Below, one piece after another: positions 1 to 8,584 of a stretch of 64,000 bases of DNA (the first letter of the stretch is position 1; every line of letters begins with the position of its first letter). The notes under the pieces are model-generated. The model ran no database searches. It worked only from the letters and a program-made list of their open reading frames with translations, and was not told where the DNA came from. The stretch covers positions 1-64,000 of the forward strand of contig JAJFLB010000052.1 in NCBI GenBank assembly GCA_021772915.1, written 5' to 3'. This stretch comes from Gammaproteobacteria bacterium (GTDB taxonomy: Bacteria; Pseudomonadota; Gammaproteobacteria; Xanthomonadales; SZUA-36). Made by a program: the position numbers and the translations under genes.

Positions 1-1
1 T

Positions 2-217
2 TCGCCACACATCATGTCTTTCGGCGCTGACTTGAGCAATGAAGAGCTTGGGTTTAATGGTGCAGCGTTCAAGGCAAACCGTGGCTTGCCGGTGATCGGT
101 ACGATGGGGCCGTTCAACTGGATCGTAACCCTGACTGACCACGGTTCAGAAAGCAGTGCCGTCATTGAGCATTGCGGTGACACCATACCGGCGCCTCAAA
201 AAAAAGTAATTAATTAG
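2..217 (+). CDS. 3' end of an unrecognised gene (5' cut by window edge)
   Basis: The frame is open from the left window edge to a TAG stop at 215-217, so it may be the C-terminal 71 residues of a longer protein rather than a gene starting at the ATG at 14. The translation has no motif I recognise and no clear membrane segment. It lies tail-to-tail with the FecR-like gene, with 34 bases between. It could also be a chance open frame; the composition is ordinary for a coding sequence, but that is weak support. Confidence 0.35.
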   Translation, partial: SPHIMSFGADLSNEELGFNGAAFKANRGLPVIGTMGPFNWIVTLTDHGSESSAVIEHCGDTIPAPQKKVIN

Positions 218-251
218 GTTCACCTGACAGCCGTTCAACTTTGCTGGCGGG

Positions 252-1268
252 TTATACAAAAGACGGTTTAGCCAATCCTTGAACTCGGGACGAGATCAAC
301 CATACCGCCAACCAATCACCAATATCGTCTGAAAATGTCGTCCCGGTGAAGCTCAACTGTTCCGTTGCCTGATCTCCAGTAATAAGTTCGGTTTCCGAGT
401 AGCGGTTAACGTCTGCAATAACTGACTCCAGGGGCACACCGACATAGGCAAGGCGCCGGTCCAGCCAGGACGCGGTAAGTAGTGGATCAACCTGACTGAC
501 AACCCCTATGCCACCTTTGGTATTGAAATCCAGCACGTTCCCCGGTTTGAGATTTAGGACGGCTGCTGATTCGAGACTGAGTGCTTTGTTTATGCTCTGC
601 ATTGGAGGCCCCTCAACCCTGACCTGGCCCTCCACCACGGAAACCTTGATATCACGCACCCCAATACTGACGTTAAACTCGGTTCCGATGGCGCGAACGG
701 TTCTGGTATCGGCTGCAACCACAAAAGGCCTCGTGCTATTCTTCGCAACCTTGAAATATGTTTCACCATACTCAAGCGTCAGGTGACGGATATCTCCGTC
801 AAAAGTGACGGTCACATTCGAATGGGCCCCAAGCGTCACGCTGGGTCCGTCTTCAAGCAAAATTACCTGATGCTTGGCAATGGCAGTATGGAAGTCGGCT
901 TTTTTTTGTCCCAATCCCTGGAACAAAACCGCGCCAAGTATGCTTACAGTTGCGATTGACGCCGCAATGGCGAGCCACGGACGTTTGCTGTTTTTTGGCA
1001 CCTGGATCTTTAGAGTTGCTTTTTCAGGCGGTGACAATGCCACTAGAGGGTCATAGGAGTCGGCCTCTAATTCCTGGTCTGTCGGCCAGGGCAAGTCATT
1101 AACCTGCTCGGATTCCTGCCAAAATGTACTGACCGCATCAAACGCGCGTGCACGCGCGTCATCTTCAGTCAACCATTGACGCCAGGCCCTGAACTCAGAT
1201 TGAGAAAGCCCTTCCTGAATCCGCAAATTCCAGGGGGCAGCCTCTTCCGTCATCCCGAAACCAGGCAA
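252..1268 (-). CDS. FecR-family anti-sigma/sensor protein
   Basis: FecR proteins are inner-membrane anti-sigma factors that relay a signal from a TonB-dependent receptor to an ECF sigma factor. The 338-residue protein shows the expected order: a cytoplasmic DUF4880-type segment with tryptophan-rich helices (about 12-55), one membrane helix (about 98-117), a periplasmic FecR domain (about 125-220) and a C-terminal domain resembling the short secretin/TonB N-domain (about 265-330). The longest frame starts at TTG (1268); an in-frame ATG at 1253 is an equally plausible start. No ECF sigma gene lies next to it in this window, although fecI-type genes are normally immediately upstream. It sits 56 bases downstream of the nitronate-monooxygenase-like gene, so it may be the last gene of Block A's transcript and could serve the receptor at 15075-17432. 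Confidence 0.85.
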   Translation of the reverse strand: MPGFGMTEEAAPWNLRIQEGLSQSEFRAWRQWLTEDDARARAFDAVSTFWQESEQVNDLPWPTDQELEADSYDPLVALSPPEKATLKIQVPKNSKRPWLAIAASIATVSILGAVLFQGLGQKKADFHTAIAKHQVILLEDGPSVTLGAHSNVTVTFDGDIRHLTLEYGETYFKVAKNSTRPFVVAADTRTVRAIGTEFNVSIGVRDIKVSVVEGQVRVEGPPMQSINKALSLESAAVLNLKPGNVLDFNTKGGIGVVSQVDPLLTASWLDRRLAYVGVPLESVIADVNRYSETELITGDQATEQLSFTGTTFSDDIGDWLAVWLISSRVQGLAKPSFV

Positions 1269-1324
1269 GGTTGATTCATCTGTATCAGTTAACTTGACAA
1301 CCCGAAGGCGGCAATCCCAGGCGC

Positions 1325-2296
1325 TCAGAGGAGCGAGACCAGACGTCCATTAATGATGTTTTCGGCTTCGGAAACCATGCGGGCAATCAGGTCCCGGCAG
1401 GTTGGGATATCGTGAATCAGGCCTGCGACCATGCCACAACTCCAGGCCCCGATATCTGTTTCTCCTTCCTGCATGACCTTGGGATAGACGCCGCCCACCA
1501 AATCCATGATGTCCTCAATACCGAGATCATCGCCTTTGACTTTTTCAATCTCAACGATTTTTTCAACCGCAGGGTTTAACAGAACACGTTCGGTATTGCG
1601 CAAAGGGCGCATGATCAACCGTGTATCAAGTTCACTGGCTGAGATCAATGCGTCCTTGACGTTTTGATGAACCGGTGCCTCTTTGGTGGCGATAAAGCGG
1701 GTTCCCATATTGATGCCGTCGGCGCCAAGGGCCAAAGCAGCAACGAGTTGCTGGGCATTGCCTATGCCGCCCGACGCGACGAAAGGTACTGCAAGCTCCT
1801 CGCTTGCTCGCGGCAGCAAGACCATGTTTGGAATATCGTCCTCGCCGGGGTGGCCGCCACATTCGAACCCATCAACGCTGACGGCATCACAACCAATGCG
1901 CTGTGCTTTCAAAGAGTGGCGCACAGACGTGCATTTGTGGATGACCTTGATGCCTGCCTCTTGGAGCGCCGGCATATAGGCTTCAGGACTGCGACCGGCG
2001 GTTTCAACGATCTTGACACTGCCTTTTATGATGGCCTTGATATAATCTGGATAGGGCGGTGCCGTAAAGCCTGGCAGGAATGTCAGATTTACGCCGAAAG
2101 GTTTGTCAGTCATTTCGTGACATCTGGCAATTTCCCTGGTGAGATCTGCAGGCGTGGGCTGTGTCAATGCAGTGATGATACCCAGTCCCCCCGCATTTGA
2201 AACAGCGGCGGCCAGCTCAGCCAATCCCACGTAATGCATACCCCCTTGAATGATCGGGTGCTCAATGCCGAACAGCTCAGTAATGCGGGTCTTCAT
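1325..2296 (-). CDS. Nitronate monooxygenase / 2-nitropropane dioxygenase family flavoenzyme
   Basis: This FMN-dependent TIM-barrel family oxidises nitronates; many members in catabolic clusters have unknown, possibly enoyl-reductase-like, roles. The 323-residue protein begins with the family's N-terminal 'HPIIQGGM' phosphate/FMN region (about 13-20), has the 'GGLGII' turn (36-41), a 'GFECGGHPG' segment carrying the His expected of the family's active site, and the 'ASGGIG' and 'GADGINMGTRF' FMN-phosphate loops. Length is normal. A GAGGGA ribosome site precedes the ATG. It follows the MaoC gene by 113 bases containing a long inverted repeat (2350-2373), so its expression may be adjusted separately. 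True nitronate activity is not implied by the context; a reductive or oxidative step on an acyl-CoA is as likely. Confidence 0.88.
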   Translation of the reverse strand: MKTRITELFGIEHPIIQGGMHYVGLAELAAAVSNAGGLGIITALTQPTPADLTREIARCHEMTDKPFGVNLTFLPGFTAPPYPDYIKAIIKGSVKIVETAGRSPEAYMPALQEAGIKVIHKCTSVRHSLKAQRIGCDAVSVDGFECGGHPGEDDIPNMVLLPRASEELAVPFVASGGIGNAQQLVAALALGADGINMGTRFIATKEAPVHQNVKDALISASELDTRLIMRPLRNTERVLLNPAVEKIVEIEKVKGDDLGIEDIMDLVGGVYPKVMQEGETDIGAWSCGMVAGLIHDIPTCRDLIARMVSEAENIINGRLVSLL

Positions 2297-2349
2297 TGTA
2301 GTTCCCTCTTTTGTCTCCGTCGTCAGTTGGATCGGTCGTTCTTTGTGTT

Positions 2350-2373
2350 TGGGTCAAACCGAGGTTTGACCCA
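2350..2373. repeat. 24-bp perfect inverted repeat between two genes
   Basis: Two 11-base arms (TGGGTCAAACC and its exact complement) flank a 2-base centre, in the 113-base space between the MaoC and nitronate-monooxygenase-like genes. No T-run follows on either strand, so it does not look like a simple intrinsic terminator. It could be an mRNA-stabilising hairpin that sets different levels for the two genes, or a repressor operator. Confidence 0.7.
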
Positions 2374-2409
2374 CCTGTCTTCATCTCTTTGCCTGGTGTG
2401 CGCGCCTGG

Positions 2410-3264
2410 TCAATTGCTAATTTCGGCGCTACCCCGATCCAGCACCAGCAGTTCGCGCTCCACTGCATAGGCACGAAAGCGGGTATTGCCACCCCGGTTC
2501 CAAACGTCGAGCCGGACAGTGTCACCCGGGTACACTGGGTTGATAAATCTCATCCCCATTGCAGCAAGCCGTTTTGCATCACCACCACAGAGCTGTCTGA
2601 TCAGGCCATAACAAGCCACACCCATGGTGCACAATCCATGCAGAATGGGTCGCTCGAAACCAGCTCTTGCCGCGACCAGAGGATCAGCGTGCAACGGATT
2701 CATGTCGGCAGAAAGCCGGTACAAAAGTGCTGACTGCGGTTGGGTTTCTAATTCCACACTTCTATCGGGTTCTCGTTCAGGCACAGGCTCGAGTACGGAC
2801 AGTTTCTCGCCACCACTGCCGCAACCACCATCTGCGCGGAGAAATCCTGTGGTATGCACTGTACAGAGTTTTTTTCCAGTGACCTGATCCGATAACACTT
2901 TTTCAAAGAACAGGAGTGCTCCCTTTGCAGGGCCTTTATCCTCGACACCGATGACTCGAAACTGACCTGTTACGCCGCCTTCTACCGGCAGTGGACTGTG
3001 GATAACAAAGCGCTGCTCCCCGTGCAGCAGGCGCACCCAGTCGACCTCAAAAATCGGGTCACTTAGCCAGAGACCCGGGGAGGCCAGCACATTGCACATC
3101 GACGGCAGCGCCACTAAATTTTTCTCATAAACATACTTGAGTTGGCCAGGGTCAGTGGGATCGTTTCCTATGCCAAGCCCCAGCGCATAAAGCATGGTGT
3201 CTTTTTCGCAGTAGGTCTGTTGAACAGGCGCGAAACTGCTACCCAATATCCTGGTCAGATTCAT
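2410..3264 (-). CDS. MaoC-family (R)-specific enoyl-CoA hydratase
   Basis: Likely hydrates a 2-enoyl-CoA to the 3-hydroxyacyl-CoA with type-2 (MaoC, double hot-dog) chemistry, as in peroxisomal multifunctional enzyme 2. The 284-residue protein has an N-terminal hot-dog half (about 1-140) and a C-terminal half with the hydratase-2 motif read here as YRLSADMNPLH followed by the 'PILHGLCTMG' segment; the usual SGD is SAD, while the Asp and His of the catalytic dyad are kept. Length matches two-domain hydratases acting on bulky substrates such as branched or steroid side chains (family knowledge; substrate here unknown). A GGAG site lies before the ATG. It is followed by the SDR, thiolase and CoA-transferase genes of the same strand, a complete hydration-oxidation-thiolysis set. 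Confidence 0.88.
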   Translation of the reverse strand: MNLTRILGSSFAPVQQTYCEKDTMLYALGLGIGNDPTDPGQLKYVYEKNLVALPSMCNVLASPGLWLSDPIFEVDWVRLLHGEQRFVIHSPLPVEGGVTGQFRVIGVEDKGPAKGALLFFEKVLSDQVTGKKLCTVHTTGFLRADGGCGSGGEKLSVLEPVPEREPDRSVELETQPQSALLYRLSADMNPLHADPLVAARAGFERPILHGLCTMGVACYGLIRQLCGGDAKRLAAMGMRFINPVYPGDTVRLDVWNRGGNTRFRAYAVERELLVLDRGSAEISN

Positions 3265-3329
3265 CCTCGTACTCCATCAAGGTGATAAATCTTGTAATTG
3301 ATCTGTCTCGTACACCTCAACCAAAAACA

Positions 3330-4106
3330 TCAGTTGTGTATATCCGCACCGCCGCACACATTCAGGACCTGCCCGGTGATGTAATCGGCCTCACGGGAGG
3401 CCAGGAACAACACTGCAGGTGCCACATCTTCAGGCATGGCATAGCGTCGCAAAACAATTCCCTTTAGGTATTGATCCCTGAACCTCGGGTCGGAACGAAT
3501 GGTCTCGGTCATGTCAGTTTCGACCAGTCCTAAAGCGACACAATTGACATTGATGCCTTTCCTTCCCCACTCACGTGCTGCGCTCATAGTAATGCCTACA
3601 ACACCCGCTTTAGCCGCTGCGTAGTTGATCTGGCCTATCGTTCCCCGCAGACCTGCAATTGAAGTGACATTGATGATCCTGCCATTTGCAATGGAATCTG
3701 GATTGTCATCTGCCTTTTGCATAAAAACCCGGCCAACGATCTGGGTACAGTTGAATACACCCGTCAAATTGACTGCCAAAACCTGCTGCCATTCTTCGGC
3801 AGTCATTTTGTGAATCATCGCTGGACGAGTAATCCCGGCGTTGTTGACAAGAATGTCGATGGTGCCGAAAGCCCCCAGACTTTCTTCGACCAGGCACTCG
3901 ACTTGAGTATGTTCTGCGACATCGGCTTCGCAAGCAATGGCCTTGCCACCAGCAGACTTGATTTCCATCGCGATATCATTTGCTGAACTTGCATTAATAT
4001 CTGTCACTACGACGTTCGCACCCTCGGCTGCCATGCTCCTTGCGACAGCGGCACCAATTCCCTGGCCAGATCCGGTAACAACTGCAACTTTTTCTCTTAA
4101 ACGCAT
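3330..4106 (-). CDS. Short-chain dehydrogenase/reductase (FabG-like 3-hydroxyacyl dehydrogenase)
   Basis: NAD(P)-dependent Rossmann enzyme, probably interconverting 3-hydroxyacyl- and 3-oxoacyl-CoA in the pathway of this operon. The 258 residues show the cofactor loop TGSGQGIG (11-18), the structural NNAG (88-91) and the catalytic Ser149, Tyr162 and Lys166. The Asp at the end of the second strand (TDI) is more typical of NAD(H) than NADP(H) use. A GAGGTGG ribosome site precedes the ATG. The gene starts 9 bases after the thiolase stop and ends 65 bases before the MaoC start, so the three genes most likely form one beta-oxidation cassette. A role as a general FabG is less likely because no fatty-acid synthesis genes are near. 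Confidence 0.9.
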   Translation of the reverse strand: MRLREKVAVVTGSGQGIGAAVARSMAAEGANVVVTDINASSANDIAMEIKSAGGKAIACEADVAEHTQVECLVEESLGAFGTIDILVNNAGITRPAMIHKMTAEEWQQVLAVNLTGVFNCTQIVGRVFMQKADDNPDSIANGRIINVTSIAGLRGTIGQINYAAAKAGVVGITMSAAREWGRKGINVNCVALGLVETDMTETIRSDPRFRDQYLKGIVLRRYAMPEDVAPAVLFLASREADYITGQVLNVCGGADIHN

Positions 4107-4115
4107 CGGTCCACC

Positions 4116-5300
4116 TCATTCTGCTTTGATTATCATCGCCACGCCGAGCCCGCCACCACCACACAACGCAATGAGCCCATACTGCCCGCCATGTATGCGC
4201 AAAGCGTGTGAGATTGAGAGCAGCAATCGTACGCCGGTAAATCCCGTCGGGTGGCCCAGCGCAATCGCTCCACCGTGCACGTTGAGACGGGCAGGGTCCC
4301 ACTTGACAACACGTTCATTCGCAATTACCTGGGCAGCGAATGCTTCATTCACTTCGATCAAATCAATCTCGTCAAGTGTCAACCCGGACTGCTCCAGCAA
4401 CGCCGGGATGGCCACCGCCGGACCCTCGAGCATGTCCTCCGGATCGACACCGACTTGCAGATAGGACACCAAAGATGAAAGCGGCCTCACGCCTGCTTCC
4501 TTTGCTCTCTGGCGTGTGGTCAACACAACAGCGCCTGCGCCGTCGGTAACGCCCGACGAAGTGGCGGCGGTAACCGTTCCGCCATCGTGCACGACACGTA
4601 GCGCTGCCATTTTCTCAAGGGATGCATCGCTTCGGAAGCATTCGTCCCTGGAGAAAACAAAACCAGATGAAGCCCCGGTCGTCGGAACTTCCACGGAAAC
4701 TACCTCGTCATCGAACCAGCCCTTTTCCCACGCCTGGGCAGCTTTTTGGTGGCTCGCCAGTGCAAAGCGTTCCTGTTCGTTTCTCGAAATGGCGTACTTT
4801 GCAGCAGTGTGCTCTGCCAGTTCGATGGTGCCTTTTCCTGACAATGGTTCCACCATTGAAAAAAATTCATCTCGAATGACAATATCCCCGGTTCGTGCTG
4901 ACTTCCAGCGGGCGCCGGTCAGAATATGCGGAATTGTACTCATGCTCTCCATTCCACACACCACAGTGAGTTCACACTCCTCAAGCTGCATTGCCTGCGC
5001 CGCTTCGATCGTCGCACGCAGGCCAGCCGGACAAGCCATATTGATGGTGTGTGCGGGAACCCGGGTCGGCAGTCCACCCAGAACTGCAGCGGTACGACCT
5101 GGATTTGGACCGTTACCTGACTGCCGGTTATGGGCAACGAAAACTTCATCGACCGCTGCCGGTTTAACGCCGGCTCGGCCCACAGCTGCTGCGATTGCCC
5201 TGCCACCAAGCTCATAGACCGGGAAGTCTTTCAGACTGCCTCCGAATTTACCGACGGGCAGGCGGGCACCGGCAAGTACTACAATGTCAGTCAAGTCCAT
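4116..5300 (-). CDS. Acetyl-CoA C-acyltransferase (thiolase)
   Basis: Cleaves a 3-oxoacyl-CoA with CoA, releasing acetyl- or propionyl-CoA. The 394-residue sequence keeps the full catalytic set: nucleophile Cys90 in 'NMACPAGL', the 'NEAFAAQ' loop, His350 in 'GHPTG' and the second Cys380 in 'CGGGG'. These features mark it as a true degradative thiolase, unlike the two thiolase-like proteins at 39211-41485. It lies between the CoA-transferase (3 bases away) and the SDR (9 bases), clearly one transcription unit. An AGAGAAG sequence precedes the ATG. The exact acyl chain cannot be read from the sequence. Confidence 0.92.
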   Translation of the reverse strand: MDLTDIVVLAGARLPVGKFGGSLKDFPVYELGGRAIAAAVGRAGVKPAAVDEVFVAHNRQSGNGPNPGRTAAVLGGLPTRVPAHTINMACPAGLRATIEAAQAMQLEECELTVVCGMESMSTIPHILTGARWKSARTGDIVIRDEFFSMVEPLSGKGTIELAEHTAAKYAISRNEQERFALASHQKAAQAWEKGWFDDEVVSVEVPTTGASSGFVFSRDECFRSDASLEKMAALRVVHDGGTVTAATSSGVTDGAGAVVLTTRQRAKEAGVRPLSSLVSYLQVGVDPEDMLEGPAVAIPALLEQSGLTLDEIDLIEVNEAFAAQVIANERVVKWDPARLNVHGGAIALGHPTGFTGVRLLLSISHALRIHGGQYGLIALCGGGGLGVAMIIKAE

Positions 5301-5303
5301 GGG

Positions 5304-6536
5304 TCAGCTTCTCTGTGTTAATTCGGTTTTAGCCAGACGTTCCCGGAACACCGGATGGGCGATAGCAGTCAAGGCACGAGCCCTTTCCGGGAGGGACTTT
5401 CCATGCAGTTTTGCCACCCCGTATTCAGTCACTACGAAATCCACACAATGTCTCGGTATCGTCACCACTGCACTGGAATTGATGAATGGCACGATCCGGG
5501 ACTGTTTTCGGCCATTTGCAGTCGAAGGTAGCGCAATAATGGACTTTCCTCCCCGCGATAGCGACGCGCCCAGCATAAAATCCAAGCTCCCACCAACCCC
5601 GGCCACCGTAACACCATTGATCATTTCACTGTTTACCTGGCCCGACAAATCCACCTCCAGCGCGGAATTAACTGCTATAAACCGACTGAGCGCAGCAAGC
5701 GTGCGGAGACCGTGGCTGCGATTGGAAGGGACCACTTCCACTGCAGGGTTTTTGCTGACGTAACGAAAGAGCGTTTCACTACCAATTACCTCCGCAGTGA
5801 CCGCTTTTGCCGATGTTGTTTCCAGCAACTTCATAACCTGATCGGTAATCATCCCTGAGTGAATGTTGATATCCCGGTCCATGATTTGATCTATCAGTGC
5901 ATCGGGCACAGCACCAATTCCCAGCTGCAGGTAGGCCCCGTCAGGGATCAATTCTGAGACGAATGTGGCAATTTTCGAACTCACGTCATCCACTGGCCTG
6001 TTCGCATGGGCGACTGGCGGGGAATCACCTTCGATAAAGTAATCAATCGAACCAATCGGTAGCGTACTCTCTCCGCAGGTAAATGGCATACCCTCACTAA
6101 GCTCAGCGATAACGAGCCCGGCGTTCATAGCAAGCTGCCGGGTCGCACCCACTGAAATCCCGAGGCTTACATCACCAGCAGGTCCCGGGGGAGAAACTTG
6201 CAGCACCACAACGTCAGGTCGGTCGAATCGCCGTGGTATGTCAGCGTAACGCAGCGGCAGGTACGCACAACGGCCCTCGTTGATAAGTTTCCGTACGGGA
6301 GCGCCAACATGCCAGGTTGTGTAAGTGAAGTTTCTGGAGAGCCCGCGGTCAAGAAAAGCGTAATCACCGAACTGAAGACCAGAAAACAAACGAAGTTTAT
6401 GAAATCGATCAACCTCAGCGCTGAAAGCCTCGTAGAAGGCAGCGGGTTCGGCACAGCCCTGCGGGAGTATCACTGAACTACCATCAGGGATGCTACGCAC
6501 CGCGGCGCTTGCGTCGCTGAAGCGAATTCCTTTCAC
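5304..6536 (-). CDS. Acetyl-CoA hydrolase/transferase family CoA-transferase
   Basis: Family I-type CoA-transferase resembling 4-hydroxybutyrate CoA-transferase or acetyl-CoA hydrolase; it would move CoA between acetyl-CoA and a pathway acid, or recycle CoA. The 410 residues contain the family's C-terminal domain with 'DFVVTEYGVAKLHGKSLPERA' and the glycine-rich 'GVGGSLDFMLGA' loop. The start is GTG at 6536, overlapping the TAG stop of the upstream flavoenzyme by one base, and the thiolase starts 3 bases after its stop, so the three genes are probably translationally coupled. No clear Shine-Dalgarno is seen, which fits coupling. Confidence 0.88.
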   Translation of the reverse strand: MKGIRFSDASAAVRSIPDGSSVILPQGCAEPAAFYEAFSAEVDRFHKLRLFSGLQFGDYAFLDRGLSRNFTYTTWHVGAPVRKLINEGRCAYLPLRYADIPRRFDRPDVVVLQVSPPGPAGDVSLGISVGATRQLAMNAGLVIAELSEGMPFTCGESTLPIGSIDYFIEGDSPPVAHANRPVDDVSSKIATFVSELIPDGAYLQLGIGAVPDALIDQIMDRDINIHSGMITDQVMKLLETTSAKAVTAEVIGSETLFRYVSKNPAVEVVPSNRSHGLRTLAALSRFIAVNSALEVDLSGQVNSEMINGVTVAGVGGSLDFMLGASLSRGGKSIIALPSTANGRKQSRIVPFINSSAVVTIPRHCVDFVVTEYGVAKLHGKSLPERARALTAIAHPVFRERLAKTELTQRS

Positions 6537-8533
6537 TAGAGAGTAGTCCCTAAACGGCGGGCATCAATCATCGCCGTACCGATGTCACCTGGAGCAACGC
6601 AATCACCCACCCGATGAAGTTCACTGACTTCACCCTTGAGCGAGAAATACAGCTCATCAGCAGGGCTGCGGGCCGCGACCATCACAACGGTGTTAGCCTC
6701 TATTTGTCTGACCTGGGCTGGTGCGTAGAGATTGAAAACATCTACTTCGCCATGTCGAATCCCCCCAATCCAACTGTTAGGCAACATTTCCACTCCCAAT
6801 TCGAACAGACTCGGATACACGTACGGAAGATTCATCTCTTCAAGCAGCTTTGGCCCGACCATGGGATAACTTGTAACAATCGAAACGCGACTGCCTCGCG
6901 AAGCCAGCATTTCCGCCAGAGCAGGTGCAATCACCCCGCCATCGCCATCCAGAAGCACGACGCACTCACCGACTTCCACTTCCTCCCTAAGTACCATTTC
7001 GGGCGTAACAACGACACCGTCAAGATCCCAGCCCGGGATCGCCTCAGGCAGAACACCCGAGAACCCGGTTCTTAGAAAGCTCGCCCCTGTGGCGATCACA
7101 ACTGCATCTGGTTGCAATTCTAACAACATTTCCTTTGTGACTTTGGTGCCAAGGATGATCTTTGTCTCCGTTTTCTCAATTTGCATACGCAGCCACCGAA
7201 CCACACTTTCAATCTCACTCCTTCGCGGTAAAGTGGCAGCCAGCTTCACCTGTCCGCCCAGTGTTTCCTGCTGCTCATAGAGTGTCACTTTATGTCCACG
7301 ACGCCTTGCCAAACGTGCGACTTCCATGCCGGCCGCGCCACCACCTACAATTACAACATTTTTCACTTTGTCGGCTGTCTGCAGGGTGCCCTTGCCCCAG
7401 ACCCTCTCTTTGCCGACTGCCGGATTCTGAATACAACTCACCGGCAATCCCTTGTACAGATTGCCCATTGTGTACTGGTTGCAAAACACGCATTGACGAA
7501 TATCATCACTGCGCCCTTCCCTAACCTTCAACAGCCAGTCCGCATCGGAGATCAACGCCCGCCCAAGTCCCACGAGATCAGCGTAACCGTCATTCAGGAT
7601 GTCCTCTGCTGTGCCGGCATCAACCAGCCGGCCAGGTGCACACAGAACTGGGATTGGATCAACCACATCACGAATGCCGGCAGCAAATGGCAAGTTGTAT
7701 CCCTGAGCGCCGTACATGGGGCTCATCGTGACATGGTAGTTCTGGTGGGATCCAACATCGATGTCGAAAAAGTCAATCTGCCCGGTCCTCGCTATGATCT
7801 CGGCAATCTCCGTGGTGTCTTCCAGCGCCAGCCCGCCGGGAAGCAGTTCGTCACCGACCAGTCGGAGTCCCAGAGCCAGGGCGGGGCCGGCGGCTACCCG
7901 ACAAGCTTCAATCACTTGCAACAGCAGACGCATTCTATTTTCAAGCGAGCCACCGTAGTTGTCCGTTCTCTTGTTAAAAAATGGCGACAGGAATTGCTCC
8001 AGCAGGTAACCGTGGGACACATGCAGTTCAACACCATCGTAACCGGCTTCCCGGGCATTTACGGTGGCCCGTTTAAATCCCCGGATCACTGCTTCGATAT
8101 CTTTGGGTTCCATCGCCTTTGGTGTGGTTCCGGCGACCACAGACGGAACGCCCGATGGCCCAAGCGATGGTCTTGCATAACGGCGGGTGTTGCTTGCCTG
8201 ACCGATATGAAACAACTCGATGAATATCTTTGAACCCTGATCCTGGACACGGTCCACAATTTGCCGGGCAAACGGAATAATGCTCTCATCATCCATTCGG
8301 CTGTTGGGTACTGGCCAGTAATCGGAGGAAGGTGCAACATCGATCGCACCCTGAATGATAAGCCCCAAACCACTCTTGGCCCTTTCGGCGTAATAGTATG
8401 CGAGGTCTTCGCCTGGGTACCCGGTTGCCCGGTCGATGAAATTCAGTGTTAATGGGGCGTGATATACGCGGTTTGCAACTGCCACCGGGCCAATGTTAAT
8501 GGGGGAAAACAACAAACCATAATCGCCTGACAT
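6536..8533 (-). CDS. 2,4-dienoyl-CoA reductase-like NADH:flavin oxidoreductase with altered Fe-S motif
   Basis: Two-part flavoenzyme of the FadH/bile-acid BaiCD type: an Old Yellow Enzyme TIM barrel (about 1-340, with 'HVSHGYLLEQFLSP'), an Fe-S linker and a FAD/NAD(P) domain with 'IVGGGAAGMEVA' near 390. Such enzymes reduce a double bond conjugated to an acyl-CoA or ketone, passing electrons NAD(P)H-FAD-4Fe4S-FMN. The start at 8533 is chosen because AGGAGG lies just upstream; the longest frame would begin at 8563. The linker reads C348-x2-C351-x3-T355-x11-C367: the third cluster ligand, normally Cys, is Thr, while spacing is exact. The enzyme may hold an altered cluster or none. It overlaps the CoA-transferase by one base. 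Confidence 0.9.
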   Translation of the reverse strand: MSGDYGLLFSPINIGPVAVANRVYHAPLTLNFIDRATGYPGEDLAYYYAERAKSGLGLIIQGAIDVAPSSDYWPVPNSRMDDESIIPFARQIVDRVQDQGSKIFIELFHIGQASNTRRYARPSLGPSGVPSVVAGTTPKAMEPKDIEAVIRGFKRATVNAREAGYDGVELHVSHGYLLEQFLSPFFNKRTDNYGGSLENRMRLLLQVIEACRVAAGPALALGLRLVGDELLPGGLALEDTTEIAEIIARTGQIDFFDIDVGSHQNYHVTMSPMYGAQGYNLPFAAGIRDVVDPIPVLCAPGRLVDAGTAEDILNDGYADLVGLGRALISDADWLLKVREGRSDDIRQCVFCNQYTMGNLYKGLPVSCIQNPAVGKERVWGKGTLQTADKVKNVVIVGGGAAGMEVARLARRRGHKVTLYEQQETLGGQVKLAATLPRRSEIESVVRWLRMQIEKTETKIILGTKVTKEMLLELQPDAVVIATGASFLRTGFSGVLPEAIPGWDLDGVVVTPEMVLREEVEVGECVVLLDGDGGVIAPALAEMLASRGSRVSIVTSYPMVGPKLLEEMNLPYVYPSLFELGVEMLPNSWIGGIRHGEVDVFNLYAPAQVRQIEANTVVMVAARSPADELYFSLKGEVSELHRVGDCVAPGDIGTAMIDARRLGTTL

Positions 8534-8584
8534 TGAAACCTCCTTTTCTGGTCCAACTCCCAAAGGTGCTCTGGATCCGAATGC

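Noticed and set aside
1664-2200. 178-codon plus-strand frame inside the nitronate-monooxygenase-like gene
   Set aside because: Shadow of the real minus-strand gene, which has clear family motifs and a ribosome site.
7292-8233. 313-codon plus-strand frame opposite the flavoenzyme
   Set aside because: Long but antisense to a well-supported gene; composition is that of a shadow frame.
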